A stretch of 64,000 nt of DNA, taken from contig CAVUEP010000001.1 of NCBI GenBank assembly GCA_963740395.1, positions 1 through 64,000 of the forward strand. The letters are read 5' to 3'. The position numbers and the translations under genes are program-made. The notes below the pieces were generated by a model. The model was not told where the DNA came from. It ran no database searches and was given only the letters and a program-made list of their open reading frames with translations. Position 1 is the first letter of the stretch. Every line of letters starts with the position of its first letter. Source of the DNA: CADEEN01 sp963740395 (lineage in GTDB: Bacteria > Pseudomonadota > Gammaproteobacteria > Burkholderiales > Burkholderiaceae_C). This document shows, piece by piece, positions 35,286 to 46,267 of the stretch.

Positions 35286-38160
35286 GCGATGGTCCGGGAC
35301 TCGCCGGCGCCGAACAGGTTGCTGGTGCAGCGGCCGCAGAGCGCCGGGTGCGCGGCATCGTGGCCGACGTCGCTGCGCCAATGCCAGCAGCGCTCGCACT
35401 TGGTTGCAGTCGACGGCGTCACGCTGACGGCCAGCGCGTCGCCGCGCGCCAATGTGACCCGCGAACTGATGAGGACGAACTTCAGGTCTTCTCCGAGCGA
35501 GCTCAGCAGGTCATGGTCGGCTGGCGCCAGGCTCAGGGCCAGGTCGGCCTGCAGCGACGAGCCCACTGCGCCGGCCGTGCGTACGGCCTCGATGGCTTTG
35601 TTGGCCTCGTCGCGGATGGCACGGATGCGCTGCCATTTGGCTAGCAGCGCCGCGTCGGGCGCGTCGAAGGTCGAGAAGGTCTCGGTGAAGATCGACGGTG
35701 ACTTCCCAGGCGCCAGGATCGGCCAGGCCTCTTCGGCGGTGAACGACAGGAACGGTGCCATCCAGCGCAGCATCGCGTGCGTGATCTGCCACAGCGCGGT
35801 CTGCGCCGAGCGGCGTGCGATCGAGTTCGGCGCGGTCGTGTACAGCCGGTCCTTCAGCACGTCGAGGTAGAACGCGCCCAGGTCTTCGCTGCAGAACAAC
35901 TGCAGCTTGGCCACCACCGGGTGGAACTCGAAGCGTTCGTAGTGCGCCAGGATCTCGGCCTGCAAGCTCGGCGGCGCGCGCAAGCGCCCAGCGGTCGATC
36001 TCGAGCAACTCGGCGCTCAGCAACGGCGTCCTTGGCGGCGTCGAAGTCGGCGACGTTGGCGAGCAGGAAGCGCAGCGTGTTGCGGATGCGGCGGTAGCTG
36101 TCGACGACGCGGGCCAGGATCTTCTTGTCGATCGGCGGGTCGCCGGCGTAATCGGTCGAGGCGCACCACAGGCGCGTGATTTCGGCGCCGGGGTCCTTGG
36201 CGAACTCGCGGATCTCGATGACGTTGCCGAGCGACTTGCTCATCTTGCGGCCCTGACCGTCGACTGCGAAGCCATGCGTCAAGAGGCCGCGGTAGGGCGC
36301 GCGGCCTTCGAGCGCGCAGCCGATCAGCAGCGACGAGTGGAACCAGCCGCGGTGCTGGTCGTGGCCCTCGAGGTAGAGGTCGGCCTCGGGGCCCGGAGCG
36401 CCTGTGCGACCGTCGATTTCCGTGTGGCAGCCGACGTCGCCCGCCGGGCCCGCGTGCGATCCGCGCAGCACGTGGAAGAAGGTCGAGCCCGAGTCGAACC
36501 AGACTTCCAGGATGTCGCTGCTCTTGGTGTAGTGGGGTGCGTCCGCGGCGCCCAGGATCTCTTCTGCCGTGACGCGGCTCCAGGCTTCGACGCCGCCCTG
36601 CTCGACGATGGCCGCGGCGCGGTCGAGGATCGCCATCGTGTCGGGGTGCAGTTCGCCCGAGTCCTTGTGCAGGAAGAACGGCAGCGGCACGCCCCAGCTA
36701 CGCTGGCGGCTGATGCACCAGTCGGGGCGGTTGGCGATCATGTCGCGCAGACGGGCCTTGCCGTTCTCGGGAAAGAAGTTGGTGGCCTCGATGGCCTCGA
36801 GTGCCATCGCGCGCAGCGTGCGCGGCGCCTTGTCCTTGGTGAAGACGCCCGTGCCCTCGTCCATGCGCACGAACCATTGGGCTGCGGCGCGGTAGATCAC
36901 CGGCGACTTGTGGCGCCAGCAATGCGGGTAGCTGTGGCTGAGGGTCGAGGTGGCGAACAGCCGCCCGGCGTCCTTCAACGCATCGATCACCAGGGGCACG
37001 GCCTTCCAGATGTTCTGGCCGCCGAACAGCGCGAAGTCGGCGGCGTAGCTGCCGTTGCCCTGCACCGGGTTGAGGATTTCGTCGACCTGCATGCCATGCG
37101 CGGTGCAGGAGTTGAAGTCGTCCACACCATAGGCCGGCGAGGAATGCACGATGCCGGTGCCGTCGTCTGCCGTGGCGTAGTCGGCCAGGTAGACCGGCGC
37201 CAGTCGGTCGTAGCCAGCGTGCACATGGGCCAGCGGATGGCGGAACTGGATGCCGGCCAGTTTCTCGCCCAAGGTCGTGGCCATGACGCTGCCCTGCAGG
37301 CCGTAGCGCTCGAGGCATTGCTCGACCAGCGACGCCGCCAGCAACAGATTGCCACGCTCGGTATGCACCAGTGCGTATTCGAGGGTCGGGTTGAGGTTGA
37401 GCGCCTGGTTCGCGGGAAGGGTCCAGGCCGTGGTGGTCCAGATCAGCGCGAAGGTCTCGCCGACAAGTTCGGCCAGGCCGAACGCGGCCGCCAGCCTGTC
37501 GGGCTCGGCGCACAGGAAGCCGACATCCAGCGTCTGCGACTTCTTGTCGGCGTACTCGATCTCGAACTCGGCCAGCGCGGAGCCGCAGTCGAAGCACCAG
37601 TAGACGGGCTTCAGGCCGCGGTAGACGAAGCCGCGCTCGACCACGCGCTTGAAGGCGCGGATCTCGCCGGCCTCGTTGGCGAAGTCCATCGTGCGGTAGG
37701 GGTGCTCCCAGTCGCCGAGCACGCCCAGGCGCTGGAAGTCCGCCTTCTGCTGTGCGATCTGCTCGGTGGCGTAGGCGCGGCTCTTGGCTTGCATCTCGTC
37801 GCGGCTGAGGTGCCGGCCATGGGCCTTCTCGATCGCGTTCTCGATCGGCAGGCCATGACAGTCCCAGCCCGGCACATAGCGCGCGTCGAAGCCGGCCAGC
37901 TGCTTGGACTTGACGACCATGTCCTTGAGGATCTTGTTGACCGCGTGGCCGATGTGCAGCACGCCGTTGGCGTAAGGCGGACCATCGTGCAGCACGAACA
38001 ACGGCGCGCCGCGGCGCGCGACGCGCAGCTGCTTGTAGATGCCCTGCTCGTTCCAGCTCTCGATCCAACCCGGTTCGCGCTTGGGCAGGTCGCCGCGCAT
38101 CGGGAACGGCGTGTCGGGCAGGTTCAGGGTGGTGCGGTAGTCGGGCTTGGCGTCGGTCAT
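35282..38160 (-). CDS. ileS: Isoleucyl-tRNA synthetase, reading frame broken twice
   Basis: Class I synthetase charging tRNA-Ile. The HIGH motif is in GVLHIGHAVNKILKDMV, the KMSKS motif in GRKMSKSLGN, and the tRNA editing domain (CP1) lies between. The C-terminal zinc ribbon CERCW / CGRC is present. The frame runs from 38160 to about 36022, shifts by an extra base after KDAV (GTTG), continues through ELLEIDRWALARAAEL, and shifts again near 35964 (CTTG) into LQAEILAHYERFEFHPVV to the stop. Removing one base at each site restores about 959 residues. Since the gene is essential and no second copy is visible, the indels are probably consensus errors. Confidence 0.9.
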
Positions 38161-38262
38161 GGTGCGGGTGCTGCAAAGGGCGTCACGTCAGGGGCGACGC
38201 GCGTCATGGGCGTTTGGCCCGCGCAATCACGGGCCAGGCGGCGGATCGCGGATGCGACCGGG

Positions 38263-39388
38263 CTAAATTCGATCGCGCGTGGTCTGCCGGCGCGTCGCGG
38301 TGCGCCAGCGGAAGTGATCGAGCGGGGCCTTGCCTGCAGACATGCGGCGCATTCTACCGAGCCCGACGGCGCCTCCCGCGCCGTGCGGGGCGAGTTTCAA
38401 CAGCGCCGTGGCAAACCAGGCTCGCGCGTCGGCCACGTCGGCGGCGATGCCGGCACTCAAGGCCTCGAGCGAGTCGTACTTGCGCTCGTCGTGCAGCTTG
38501 TGCAGCAGGTCGACGCGCACGATGCGGCCGTAGCCGCCCTCGTTGCCGAGCGCGGCCGGCCACTCGAGGCAATGGGTTTCGAGCCGTACGCGGCCGCCGT
38601 CTTCCACCGTCGGCCGCACGCCCAGGCTGGCGACACCGGGCACGGGCTTGTCGGACAGGCCGTGCACGTGGACGGCAAAGATGCCCATGGCCGCGGGACG
38701 AGCGTGGGCGAAACTCAGGTTCAGGGTGCGGAAGCCGTCGCCTCGGCCCACCGTGGTTTCGCCCAGCCTGCGTCCGAGCATGCGTCCCCGCAGCACATGG
38801 CCGCTGATGCTGTACGGGCGGCCGAGCAGCGCGGCGGCACGTTCCATCTCGCCCGCGGCCAGGGCCGCACGGACGGCCGAGCTCGACACGCGCTGGCCAT
38901 GCACTTCGTAGCTCTGCATGCGTGCCACGTCGAAGCCCTGGCGCTCGCCTACGGCGTCGAGCAAGGCGTAGTCGCCGGCGCGGCGGGCACCGAAGCGGAA
39001 GTCGTCGCCGACCAGCACGTAGCGGGCATGCAGGCCCTCGACCAGCACATCGTCGATGAAGGCCTGGGGTGTCTGGGCGGCCAGTCGCTCGTCGAAGCGC
39101 AGCACGACCACCTGCTCGATGCCGCAACGCTCCAGTTCGGCCAGCTTGTCGCGCAGGGTGGCGATGCGTGCGGGCGCGTCGTTCGGGCGGCCTGCGCGGG
39201 CCGCGAAGAAGTCGCGCGGATGGGGCTCGAAGGTCAGGACGCAGGGCGCAGAGCTGGCGATGCCGAGCCTCGTTGATCAGCAGCGCCAGCATGGCCTGGT
39301 GGCCGCGGTGCACGCCGTCGAAGCTGCCGATCGTCAGGGCGCAGGCCGCCGAGATGCCGGGGTGATGAACACCGCGAAAGACTTGCAT
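38263..39388 (-). CDS. ribF: Bifunctional riboflavin kinase / FAD synthetase, one frameshift
   Basis: Converts riboflavin to FMN and FMN to FAD. The nucleotidyltransferase N-terminus has TIGSFDGVHRGHQAML. A one-base insertion near 39266 moves the frame to SSAPCVLTFEPHPRDFF and onward through VLVGDDFRFGARRAGD. The kinase domain begins SISGHVLRGRMLGRRLG. Its usual FPTAN motif reads FRTLN, as in other sequences from this lineage, with Thr and Asn kept. Length after correction is about 375 with a longer, arginine-rich tail. It is first in the ribF-ileS-lspA order, 102 bases before ileS. FMN riboswitches are not seen upstream. Confidence 0.9.
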
Positions 39389-39436
39389 GGCCGCGATTAT
39401 TGCGGCCGCGAGGTTCTGGACGGCCGCGCCTGACGT

Positions 39437-42028
39437 TCAGTGCCGAGCCAAGGGCGTCATGGCGGTGCCGACAAAGAAGTCAGAACCATAGTCCGGCTCG
39501 ATGATGACGCTGTCGAGCAGCAGTTCGACTTCGCTCGGCGACAGGGGCCGCGAGAGGTGGAAACCCTGGCCGTTCTCGCAGCCCAGTTCCTGCAGCTGTG
39601 CGAGTTGCGACTGGGTCTCGATGCCTTCGGCCACGACCGACTTGCCCAGCGAGGCACCGAGCGAGATGATCGTGCGCACGATCTCGGTGTTCTTCGAGCC
39701 CACGCGCATGCCGTTGACGAAGGAACGGTCGATCTTCAGGCTGTCGATCGGCAGGCTCGAGAGGTAGCTCAGCGACGAGTAGCCGGTGCCGAAGTCGTCG
39801 ATCGCCAGGCCCACGCCGATGCGGCGCAGCGCCTCCAGCGTGGGCATCACGCCGTCCACACGCTGCATCAGGATGTTCTCGGTCAGCTCCAGCGTCAGCA
39901 GGTGCGGCTCGACCCGCGTCTCGCGCAAGACGCGCCCGACCCGCTCGGCCAGCGCGCTGTGGGCGAGGTCGTTGCTCGAAATGTTGACCTGCATCTTCAG
40001 CCCTCGCAACGACTCGTGGCGCATCTGCCAATGCCGCAATTGCTGGCAGGCCTGGGCCAGTACGAGATCGGTCAACTCGGTGATCAGTGCGGTCTCCTCG
40101 GCAATCGGAATGAAGCTCGACGGATGGATGTCGCCGCGGATGGGGTGTTTCCAGCGCGCCAGAGCCTCGAAGCCGCGCAGTGTGCCGGTGCGCAGGTTGA
40201 ACAGCGGCTGGTACGCAACCTCGAGCGCGCCGTCAGCCAGGGCCTGGCGCAGGTCGGCCTCCAGTCCCAGGCGATCGGCGACGGCGCTGTGCAGATCGAC
40301 GTCGAACACCTCGTAGCGGGCCTTGCCTGCTCCCTTGGCGCGGTACATCGCGATGTCGGCATCACGCAGCAGGTCTTCGGGCGTGTCGTAGCCGAGTACG
40401 CTGAAGGTGATGCCGATGCTCGCGCTGGTGGTCACGCTCACACCCGCGACTTTCAGAGGCTGGCCGAGCGCCGATTGCAGCCGCTCGGCCAGGGTGGTGG
40501 CGCATTCCGCGCGTTCGACACGGTGCACCAGGATCGCGAACTCGTCGCCGCCCAGTCGCGCCACGATGTCGCCAGGGCGTACATGGTCCTGCAGACGGCG
40601 CGAGACATGGATCAGGAACTCGTCGCCGGCCGAGTGCCCCATGCTGTCATTGATCAGCTTGAAGCGATCGAAGTCGAAGAACATCACCGCGAAGTGTTGC
40701 GACGGGTCGGTCTTGGCTGCGGCCAGGGCTTGCACCAGCAAACTGTGGAAGCGACTGCGGTTGGGCAGGCCGGTCAGCCCGTCGTGGAAGGCAATGTGGT
40801 TGAGTTGCGTTTCTGCGTGTCGCCGCGCGCTGATGTCCTGGACTTGCAGGATCAGGCAGGGCGACGCCGAATCCGCCTCGGAAAAGAAGCCGCAGTGCAG
40901 CGCAGCCCAGATCTGCGTGCCGGCGCGGTCGCGGCAGCGGACTTCGATGGCAAAGGTCTCGGTCTGCTTGGCGTGGATGCGCGCGAATTCGCGCTCCACA
41001 GCCAGCAGGTCGCTGTCGAGCACGTAGGTTCCGAAGCGCTTGCCGACGGGCGACTCGACCTGCTCCTCGCCGAGCAGGGCGGCAAGCGCGGGGTTGGCCT
41101 GCAGGATGCGGCCCTCGAAGGACACCAGGGCCATGCCGATCGAGGCGTGCGTGAAGGCGCTGTGGAACCGCCGCTCACTGCGCTGCAGGGCCGCGACGTG
41201 GTTGCTCGACTGCTCGGCCTCGCGCGCGGCGGCCTCGATCTGGCTTTTGCGTGCCGTGTCGGTGGCTTCTTGCTGGCGCAGGAAATAGTGCACGGTGCTG
41301 AGCAGCATCGCGATCACGGGCAAGGCGCCGAGCAGCACGCTGATGCCCGAACTTTGCACGATCAGGAAGAGCAGCGCAGCGACCAGCGCGCTACCGCCGT
41401 AGGCGATGCCGATGGAGCCGAAGCTGCCGACGAACTCGCCGACGTTGAATGGCTCGTTGCGTTTGAGCGTGAACACGAGTGTCACGAAGAGTGTGTTGGC
41501 GACGAAGTAGACGAACGCCACGACCATCGCCGCCAACAGCAGAAGACCGGGGTTGCCGACATGCGTCTCGCCCATCCAGCTGAACAGCGTGAGCATCAGT
41601 TGACCGGCCAGGAACATGGCCAGCGCTGCCATCGTGGGGCTGGCAATCCGGCTGGTCCAGCGCTTGGAGGAGCGGTAGGCGCCCACGAAGGCCTCGCCGG
41701 CCGCGGCGATCACGGCCGCCGGTGCGCCGTGCATCAGCAGCAGCAGGAAGATGAAGATCTCGCCGGCGACAAAGGAGTTCTTCGACCCCGGAATGCGCAC
41801 CGGGAAGAATCCGGCGATTGCCGCCAAGGTGCCGCCTGCGAAGATCTGGGCGATGACTTCGAAGGGCAGGCTGCGAACAGACAGCAGTGAATAGACCAGG
41901 GCCGCCGTGCCGAGCGACACCATCGCCCACCAGTAGGCGGCCGCTTTGAGGTTGTAGTCCGGCATCAGCGCCTGGTGCAGGCGCTGCAGCGGGTTCAGCC
42001 GAAGCAGGGGCGTGTCAGTCGCGCTCAT
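39437..42028 (-). CDS. Membrane-anchored PAS-GGDEF-EAL cyclic-di-GMP protein
   Basis: Likely bifunctional c-di-GMP synthesis/turnover protein of 863 residues. The N-terminal ~240 residues hold seven to eight hydrophobic helices. A coiled segment (SQIEAAAREAEQSSNHVAALQ) leads into a PAS domain (about 285-405). The GGDEF motif RLGGDEFAIL (~491) is intact, so cyclase activity is possible. The EAL domain has GFEALARWKHP (~617), VNISSNDL, TLELTEN, IDDFGTGYSSLSYL, KIDRSFV and VVAEGIET, all catalytic positions present. ATG 42028 is the start. Its neighbour downstream in reverse is ribF, and the subtilase lies upstream on the same strand 61 bases away. Confidence 0.93.
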   Translation of the reverse strand: MSATDTPLLRLNPLQRLHQALMPDYNLKAAAYWWAMVSLGTAALVYSLLSVRSLPFEVIAQIFAGGTLAAIAGFFPVRIPGSKNSFVAGEIFIFLLLLMHGAPAAVIAAAGEAFVGAYRSSKRWTSRIASPTMAALAMFLAGQLMLTLFSWMGETHVGNPGLLLLAAMVVAFVYFVANTLFVTLVFTLKRNEPFNVGEFVGSFGSIGIAYGGSALVAALLFLIVQSSGISVLLGALPVIAMLLSTVHYFLRQQEATDTARKSQIEAAAREAEQSSNHVAALQRSERRFHSAFTHASIGMALVSFEGRILQANPALAALLGEEQVESPVGKRFGTYVLDSDLLAVEREFARIHAKQTETFAIEVRCRDRAGTQIWAALHCGFFSEADSASPCLILQVQDISARRHAETQLNHIAFHDGLTGLPNRSRFHSLLVQALAAAKTDPSQHFAVMFFDFDRFKLINDSMGHSAGDEFLIHVSRRLQDHVRPGDIVARLGGDEFAILVHRVERAECATTLAERLQSALGQPLKVAGVSVTTSASIGITFSVLGYDTPEDLLRDADIAMYRAKGAGKARYEVFDVDLHSAVADRLGLEADLRQALADGALEVAYQPLFNLRTGTLRGFEALARWKHPIRGDIHPSSFIPIAEETALITELTDLVLAQACQQLRHWQMRHESLRGLKMQVNISSNDLAHSALAERVGRVLRETRVEPHLLTLELTENILMQRVDGVMPTLEALRRIGVGLAIDDFGTGYSSLSYLSSLPIDSLKIDRSFVNGMRVGSKNTEIVRTIISLGASLGKSVVAEGIETQSQLAQLQELGCENGQGFHLSRPLSPSEVELLLDSVIIEPDYGSDFFVGTAMTPLARH

Positions 42029-42089
42029 CGATGACGCCTTGTTAGCACGTCAGCGAAGTGTGCGGCCGCCCGCCGCCATCCGAGCGTTA

Positions 42090-44337
42090 CTATTCCCCGG
42101 TCAGGACGCTTTCGCTCATGACGACACCCTCGCTCATGACGACGCCCTCGCTCATGACGACACCCTCGCTCATGACGACGCCTTCGCTCATGACGACGCC
42201 TTCGCTCATGACGACGCCCTCGCTCATGACCACGCCCTCGCTCATGACGACGCCTTCGCTCATGACGACGCCGCTGCCCGAGATGAACCAACTCGACAGC
42301 GTCGGCGTCAGCGTGAAGATGCCGGTCTTGCCGATCAGCGAGCTCGCACCCAGCATGGCGCTGCCGTCGCTGACGCCGCTGGTCAGCAGGGTCTGGTTGC
42401 GCAGCGGCAACTCCCAGAACCAGTAGACGAACATCTTGTTGGCGTCCCAGTAGCTCGGGTAGCGCTCGAGCACGGTGTTGCGCGCCCAGACGACGCGCGG
42501 GTTGTACATCGGCTGGTACTTGGTGAACAGGGCGTCACCCGTGACGACGCGGTTGCCGCCGGCGAACACGATGCGCGACCAGTTGAAGCTCTGGCTACCG
42601 ATGGACGAGTTGCGGCTGGGCATCGATTTGCCGGCCGCCAGCAACGCGTCGCCCGAAGCGATGGTGCCCGCGGCGATCGCGGTCGACACGTCGGTGCGCA
42701 AGACCTTGGCCAGCGTCACGGCGCCGGAGACATTGAGCAGTCCGGCACCCTGCTGCAGCAGGCTGGCGCCGGCGATCGGCTGGGCCGAGTACTGCAGGAT
42801 CGCCTTCACCAGCGCCGGGGTCAGGCCCGGATTGGCCTGTAGCAGGACGGCCGCGGCGCCCGCGACCACCGGAGCGGCGACGGAGGTACCCGACAGGTAC
42901 ATCTGTGTCTCGCCGTAGGCCTGCACGATGCCGGTGGCCGTCACCAGCGGAACGTACAGGCTGGTGGCGAGCAGGTTCCACGTCGGCAGGAGGGCATTGG
43001 CCCGCGTGGCGGCAGCGCCGATGACGAGGTTGCCGGGGGCCACCAGGTCGGGCTTGAGCAGGTTGTCGGGCTGGCGCACGCCGTTCACGAGGCGCCCGCC
43101 GCGGGTCGGGCCGCGCGAGCTGAAGCCGTTGACCGAGTCGTCGGAGCGCGCCGTGCTGGCCTTGTAGTGGGCCGAGCCAACCGTGATCACGCGTCGGATC
43201 GTTGCCGGGCGACGAGATCGTGCCGTAGGTCTCCTGGCCGAGAAGGTTCTTGCCGAAGTTGCCGGCGGCGACGACGACCGTGATGCCCACCGAGACCGCG
43301 CTGCGCGCGGCCACGCACAGCGGGTCGTCCTGCCAGCTGTCGGTCGAGTCCATCGCCAGGCTCAGGTTCATCACGCGGATGTTGTATTCCTTGGCGTGGT
43401 AGATGACCCACTGGATGCCCTCGAGCGTGTCGCTGAGGGTGCCGAAGCCGAGGTTGTTGAGCACCTTGACGTCGTAGACGTTGGCGTTGGGTGCCATGCC
43501 CGTCAGGTCCGGGGCGACGGCGTACGTCGCGGGGCGGCCGGCGGCGACGGAGGCCACATGCGTGCCGTGGCCATAGCCGTCCTGCACCAGGTTGTTGCTG
43601 TTGTCGATCGCGGCCTCGTAGGCCGCCAGCGCCGCGCTGCCCGGTTGGAGCGAGGTGCTGTTGTCAAAGCCGTTGGTCCAGTCGGCCAGCGAGGTGGTCA
43701 TGAACTGGACGTTCTTGACCACGCGCGAGGTGCCGGACGAATTGTGGAATCCCTTGTGGCTCTTCATCACGCCGGAGTCGACGACGGCGATGCCGATGCC
43801 GGTGCCGTCCAGGCCGGTGTAGCTGGTCTTGGTCGAATTGGTCCGCACGGCACTCGTGGTTGCGCCCGTGATGGCCTCCAAGGTGCTGGCAGTACGGCGC
43901 GTCTCGCGATTGGGCGCGACGAACCGGACATCGCTGCGCTCGGCGACCTTGGCGACCTTGCGCGCTGGCAGCGTGGCCGTGAGCATGCGCAGGCCGGGCA
44001 TGGTCGCGTCGATCGTGCCGCCCGCACGCCTTATCTCCTTGCGCAGGTCGGTCATGTCCTGGTCGGCGTCGCCACTGACGAACACCACCTGCACCATTCG
44101 CTGGCCCCGGTGCTCCTTGGCCCAACGCTTGGACGGCGTGGCACCCGAGTCGATGGCGTCTTGCAGGTCGCGCGAGACTTTCCTTTCCGCAGGTTGGCCC
44201 TGGCCGTTGCCAGGCGCAGCGACGGCCATCTGACCTGTCAGCAGCGACAGGACCATGGACGCCACGGTGGCCAGCTTGGCGAGGTACCTCAGCGCGCGGC
44301 GCTCGATCAGTACCGTGAACTGGGTGAGGTGGTTCAT
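42090..44337 (-). CDS. Secreted S8 (subtilisin-like) serine protease with C-terminal hexapeptide repeats, one frameshift
   Basis: Secreted protease. Residues 1-40 are a signal peptide, 80-145 a propeptide resembling inhibitor I9 (QVVFVSGDAD, LRMLTATLPARKVAKVAE), then the catalytic domain: Asp187 in AVVDSGV, His257 in GYGHGTHVAS, the oxyanion Asn in VVVAAGN, and the catalytic Ser in LSGTSVAAPVV. A single-base insertion at about 43195 breaks the frame after SSPGNDP; the second frame continues RVITVGSAHYKAS. Corrected length is about 748. The C-terminus repeats MSEGVV eight times and ends MSESVLTGE. GGGAG precedes the start. A wide gap with no gene lies upstream (44338-44573). Confidence 0.85.
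42113..42274. repeat. Nine tandem 18-base units inside the subtilase gene
   Basis: The unit CTCATGACGACGCCCTCG (plus strand) recurs nine times without spacers, with CAT at 42117, 42135 and every 18 bases up to 42261. Units differ at only a few third codon positions (CCC/CTT-type and GAC/CAC changes). The length is a multiple of three, so copy-number change keeps the frame. On the coding strand it gives MSEGVV repeats. Confidence 0.95.
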
Positions 44338-44573
44338 TCAGGACTCCCGTGCCTACTTTTGACTTTTTGCTGCTCTGCGCGCCGGTGGTCGGGACTTGTG
44401 TCGTCGCGTACAACCCGGTAAGCAGAGGTGACGGCGAGATCGTAGGCAAATGTGTCGGGATGCAACACGGGGTCGCTTGGCGAGTCGTGACGGATGCACG
44501 CTGACTAGTTCACGCCAGGCCGGCGTGTTGCAACTTCCGCGGCTTCAGCGCCTCGTCGTGGCGCTGCGCGGGG

Positions 44574-45281
44574 TCAGCTGTCGGCCGTGTCTCGCACCCA
44601 GCGCCACTGGCCTGCCGCCAGGTCGGCCGGCAGCACCCAGTCGCCGAAGGCGCTCCGGTGCAGGGCCTCGACGCGGTTGCCCACGGCCGCCACCATGCGC
44701 TTGACCTGGTGGTAGCGGCCCTCGGTCAAGGTCATGCGCAATTGCTGTGCTGCGGTGGCTTCGCAGGCGAGGGCGCGCACCGGCGCCGGGTCGTCGTCGA
44801 GCACGACGCCAGTGATCAGGCGTCGCACCGTGTCAGCCGCCAGCGGGTGTTTGCAGGTGACCTCGTAGACCTTGGCGACATGGTGCTTGGGCGAGGTCAG
44901 CCGGTGGATCAGGCTGCCGTCGTCGGTCAGCAGCAACAGGCCGGTGGTGTCGGCATCGAGCCGGCCCACGGGCTGCACGCCGCGCTCGCGCAAGGGCGCG
45001 GGCAGCAGTTGCAGCACGCTGGGGTGGTGTTTCGGCTTGGTCGAGCATTCGTAGCCGACGGGTTTGTGCAACATCACGAGCGCCTTGGCGTGGTAGGTCC
45101 AAGGCTGACCGCCGACACTGAAGACCAGGCTCTCGGTCGGCAGGGCGGCGCGCGGGTCGTCCAGCGTCACGCCGCCGACCTGCACCTGCCCCTGCGCGAT
45201 CAGTGCCGCGCAGTGGCGCCGGGTGCCGAAGCCCTGGCTGAACAGAACCTGCGCCAGGGTCTGCGTGTCCGCCACCGTCAC
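44574..45281 (-). CDS. rsuA: 16S rRNA pseudouridine(516) synthase
   Basis: RsuA-family pseudouridine synthase of 235 residues. An S4-type RNA-binding domain (FGTRRHCAALIAQGQVQVGG) is N-terminal. The catalytic motif is VGRLDADTTGLLLLTDDG with the invariant aspartate in GRLD, and the RTEGRYHQVKRM-type TLTEGRYHQVKRM closes the active site. The start is GTG 45281, overlapping the P1-peptidase stop (GTGA). It is the last gene of the minus-strand operon. RsuA and RluE are hard to tell apart, but the S4 domain and KPVGYECS favour RsuA. Confidence 0.9.
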   Translation of the reverse strand: MTVADTQTLAQVLFSQGFGTRRHCAALIAQGQVQVGGVTLDDPRAALPTESLVFSVGGQPWTYHAKALVMLHKPVGYECSTKPKHHPSVLQLLPAPLRERGVQPVGRLDADTTGLLLLTDDGSLIHRLTSPKHHVAKVYEVTCKHPLAADTVRRLITGVVLDDDPAPVRALACEATAAQQLRMTLTEGRYHQVKRMVAAVGNRVEALHRSAFGDWVLPADLAAGQWRWVRDTADS

Positions 45282-46267
45282 ACCGCGCCGCCGATGTCGC
45301 GCGCGGCCGGCAGCCCGGGCAGTCCGGTGGCGTGGTGAATGGCACTGACGACCGCGCGTGCGGTGACTTCGGCGGCCAGGGTGCCGATCAAGGTCACGTC
45401 GCCACGCTGCCCGTTCGACCCCGTCGCCAGCGCGAACAGGGTGTCGCCGTCGAATGGCGTGTGGATCGGGTTGATGCAGCGCGCCAGGCCGTCATGGGCC
45501 ATGCTGGCCACTTTGCGGCATTGCGCCTTGTCGAGCTGTGCGTCGGTGGCGACGATGCCGATCGTCGTGGCCATGCCGGGCGTCAGGCGCGGCGGCAGTT
45601 CGCCGCGGGCCAGCGCGGCTGCGGTGTTCAGCAGGTGGCGGCTGTCTGCCTTGGTGCGGGCGCCGGCCAGGAGGCTGCCGTCGGCGGGGTCGATCACGTC
45701 GCCGGTGGCGTTGACTGCGACCATGGCCGCGACGGTGAGGTTGCCCACGCGGATGGAGGCCGTGCCGATGCCGCCACGCATGGCGCGTTCAATGCCGAAC
45801 AGCTTACCGACCCGCGCGCCCGCACCGGCACCGACATTGCCTTGTGCCGGCCGCGCGGTGTGGGCGGCGGTGCAGGCGGCATGGCCGGCCGCAGCGTCGG
45901 GCCGGATCGCGAGGTCGCCCTGCCAGAGGTCGAACAGCACGGCCGCGGGCACGATCGGCACGCGCACGGCGCCGACCGCCAGCCCGTGACCCCGTTCTTC
46001 GAGCCAACGCATCACGCCGCCGGCGGCGTCCAGGCCAAAGGCGCTGCCGCCGGTGAGCAGCACGGCGTGCACCTGATCGACGAGGTTCTCGGGTCGCAGC
46101 AGATCGGTCTCGCGCGTGCCCGGTGCGCCGCCGCGCACGTCCACGCCCGCCACCGCACCCTGCGGACACAGCAGCACGCTGCAGCCGGTGGCGCGCAAGG
46201 GGTGCGTGAAGTGGCCGACCGCCAGGCCGGCCACGTCCGTGATCGCATCGTGCAGCGGCACGTTCAT
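45278..46267 (-). CDS. P1-family (S58/DmpA-like) peptidase
   Basis: Ntn-like autoprocessing hydrolase family (PF03576), 329 residues. The family's GxxxGLDAAGGVMRW segment (SAFGLDAAGG), the glycine-rich GNVGAGAGARVGKLFG loop, TVAAMVAVNATGDVIDP and TTIGIVATDA are recognisable. In DmpA the self-cleavage nucleophile is Ser; at the aligned place this protein shows NATGD, so Thr may be the nucleophile, or the cut may not occur. Substrates may be D-peptides or beta-peptides. The start overlaps the MAPEG stop and the stop overlaps rsuA. Confidence 0.85.
   Translation of the reverse strand: MNVPLHDAITDVAGLAVGHFTHPLRATGCSVLLCPQGAVAGVDVRGGAPGTRETDLLRPENLVDQVHAVLLTGGSAFGLDAAGGVMRWLEERGHGLAVGAVRVPIVPAAVLFDLWQGDLAIRPDAAAGHAACTAAHTARPAQGNVGAGAGARVGKLFGIERAMRGGIGTASIRVGNLTVAAMVAVNATGDVIDPADGSLLAGARTKADSRHLLNTAAALARGELPPRLTPGMATTIGIVATDAQLDKAQCRKVASMAHDGLARCINPIHTPFDGDTLFALATGSNGQRGDVTLIGTLAAEVTARAVVSAIHHATGLPGLPAARDIGGAV

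Noticed and set aside
35815..39276. An open frame of about 1150 codons on the plus strand
   Set aside because: It mirrors ileS and ribF and its composition is that of a reverse-complement reading. The minus-strand protein motifs settle the coding strand.
39440..41890. An 816-codon open frame opposite the GGDEF/EAL gene
   Set aside because: Antisense shadow; GGDEF, EAL and transmembrane motifs are all on the minus strand.
42113..42274. CRISPR array
   Set aside because: Units are 18 bases, contiguous without unique spacers, and in frame within a protease gene; no cas genes are present.
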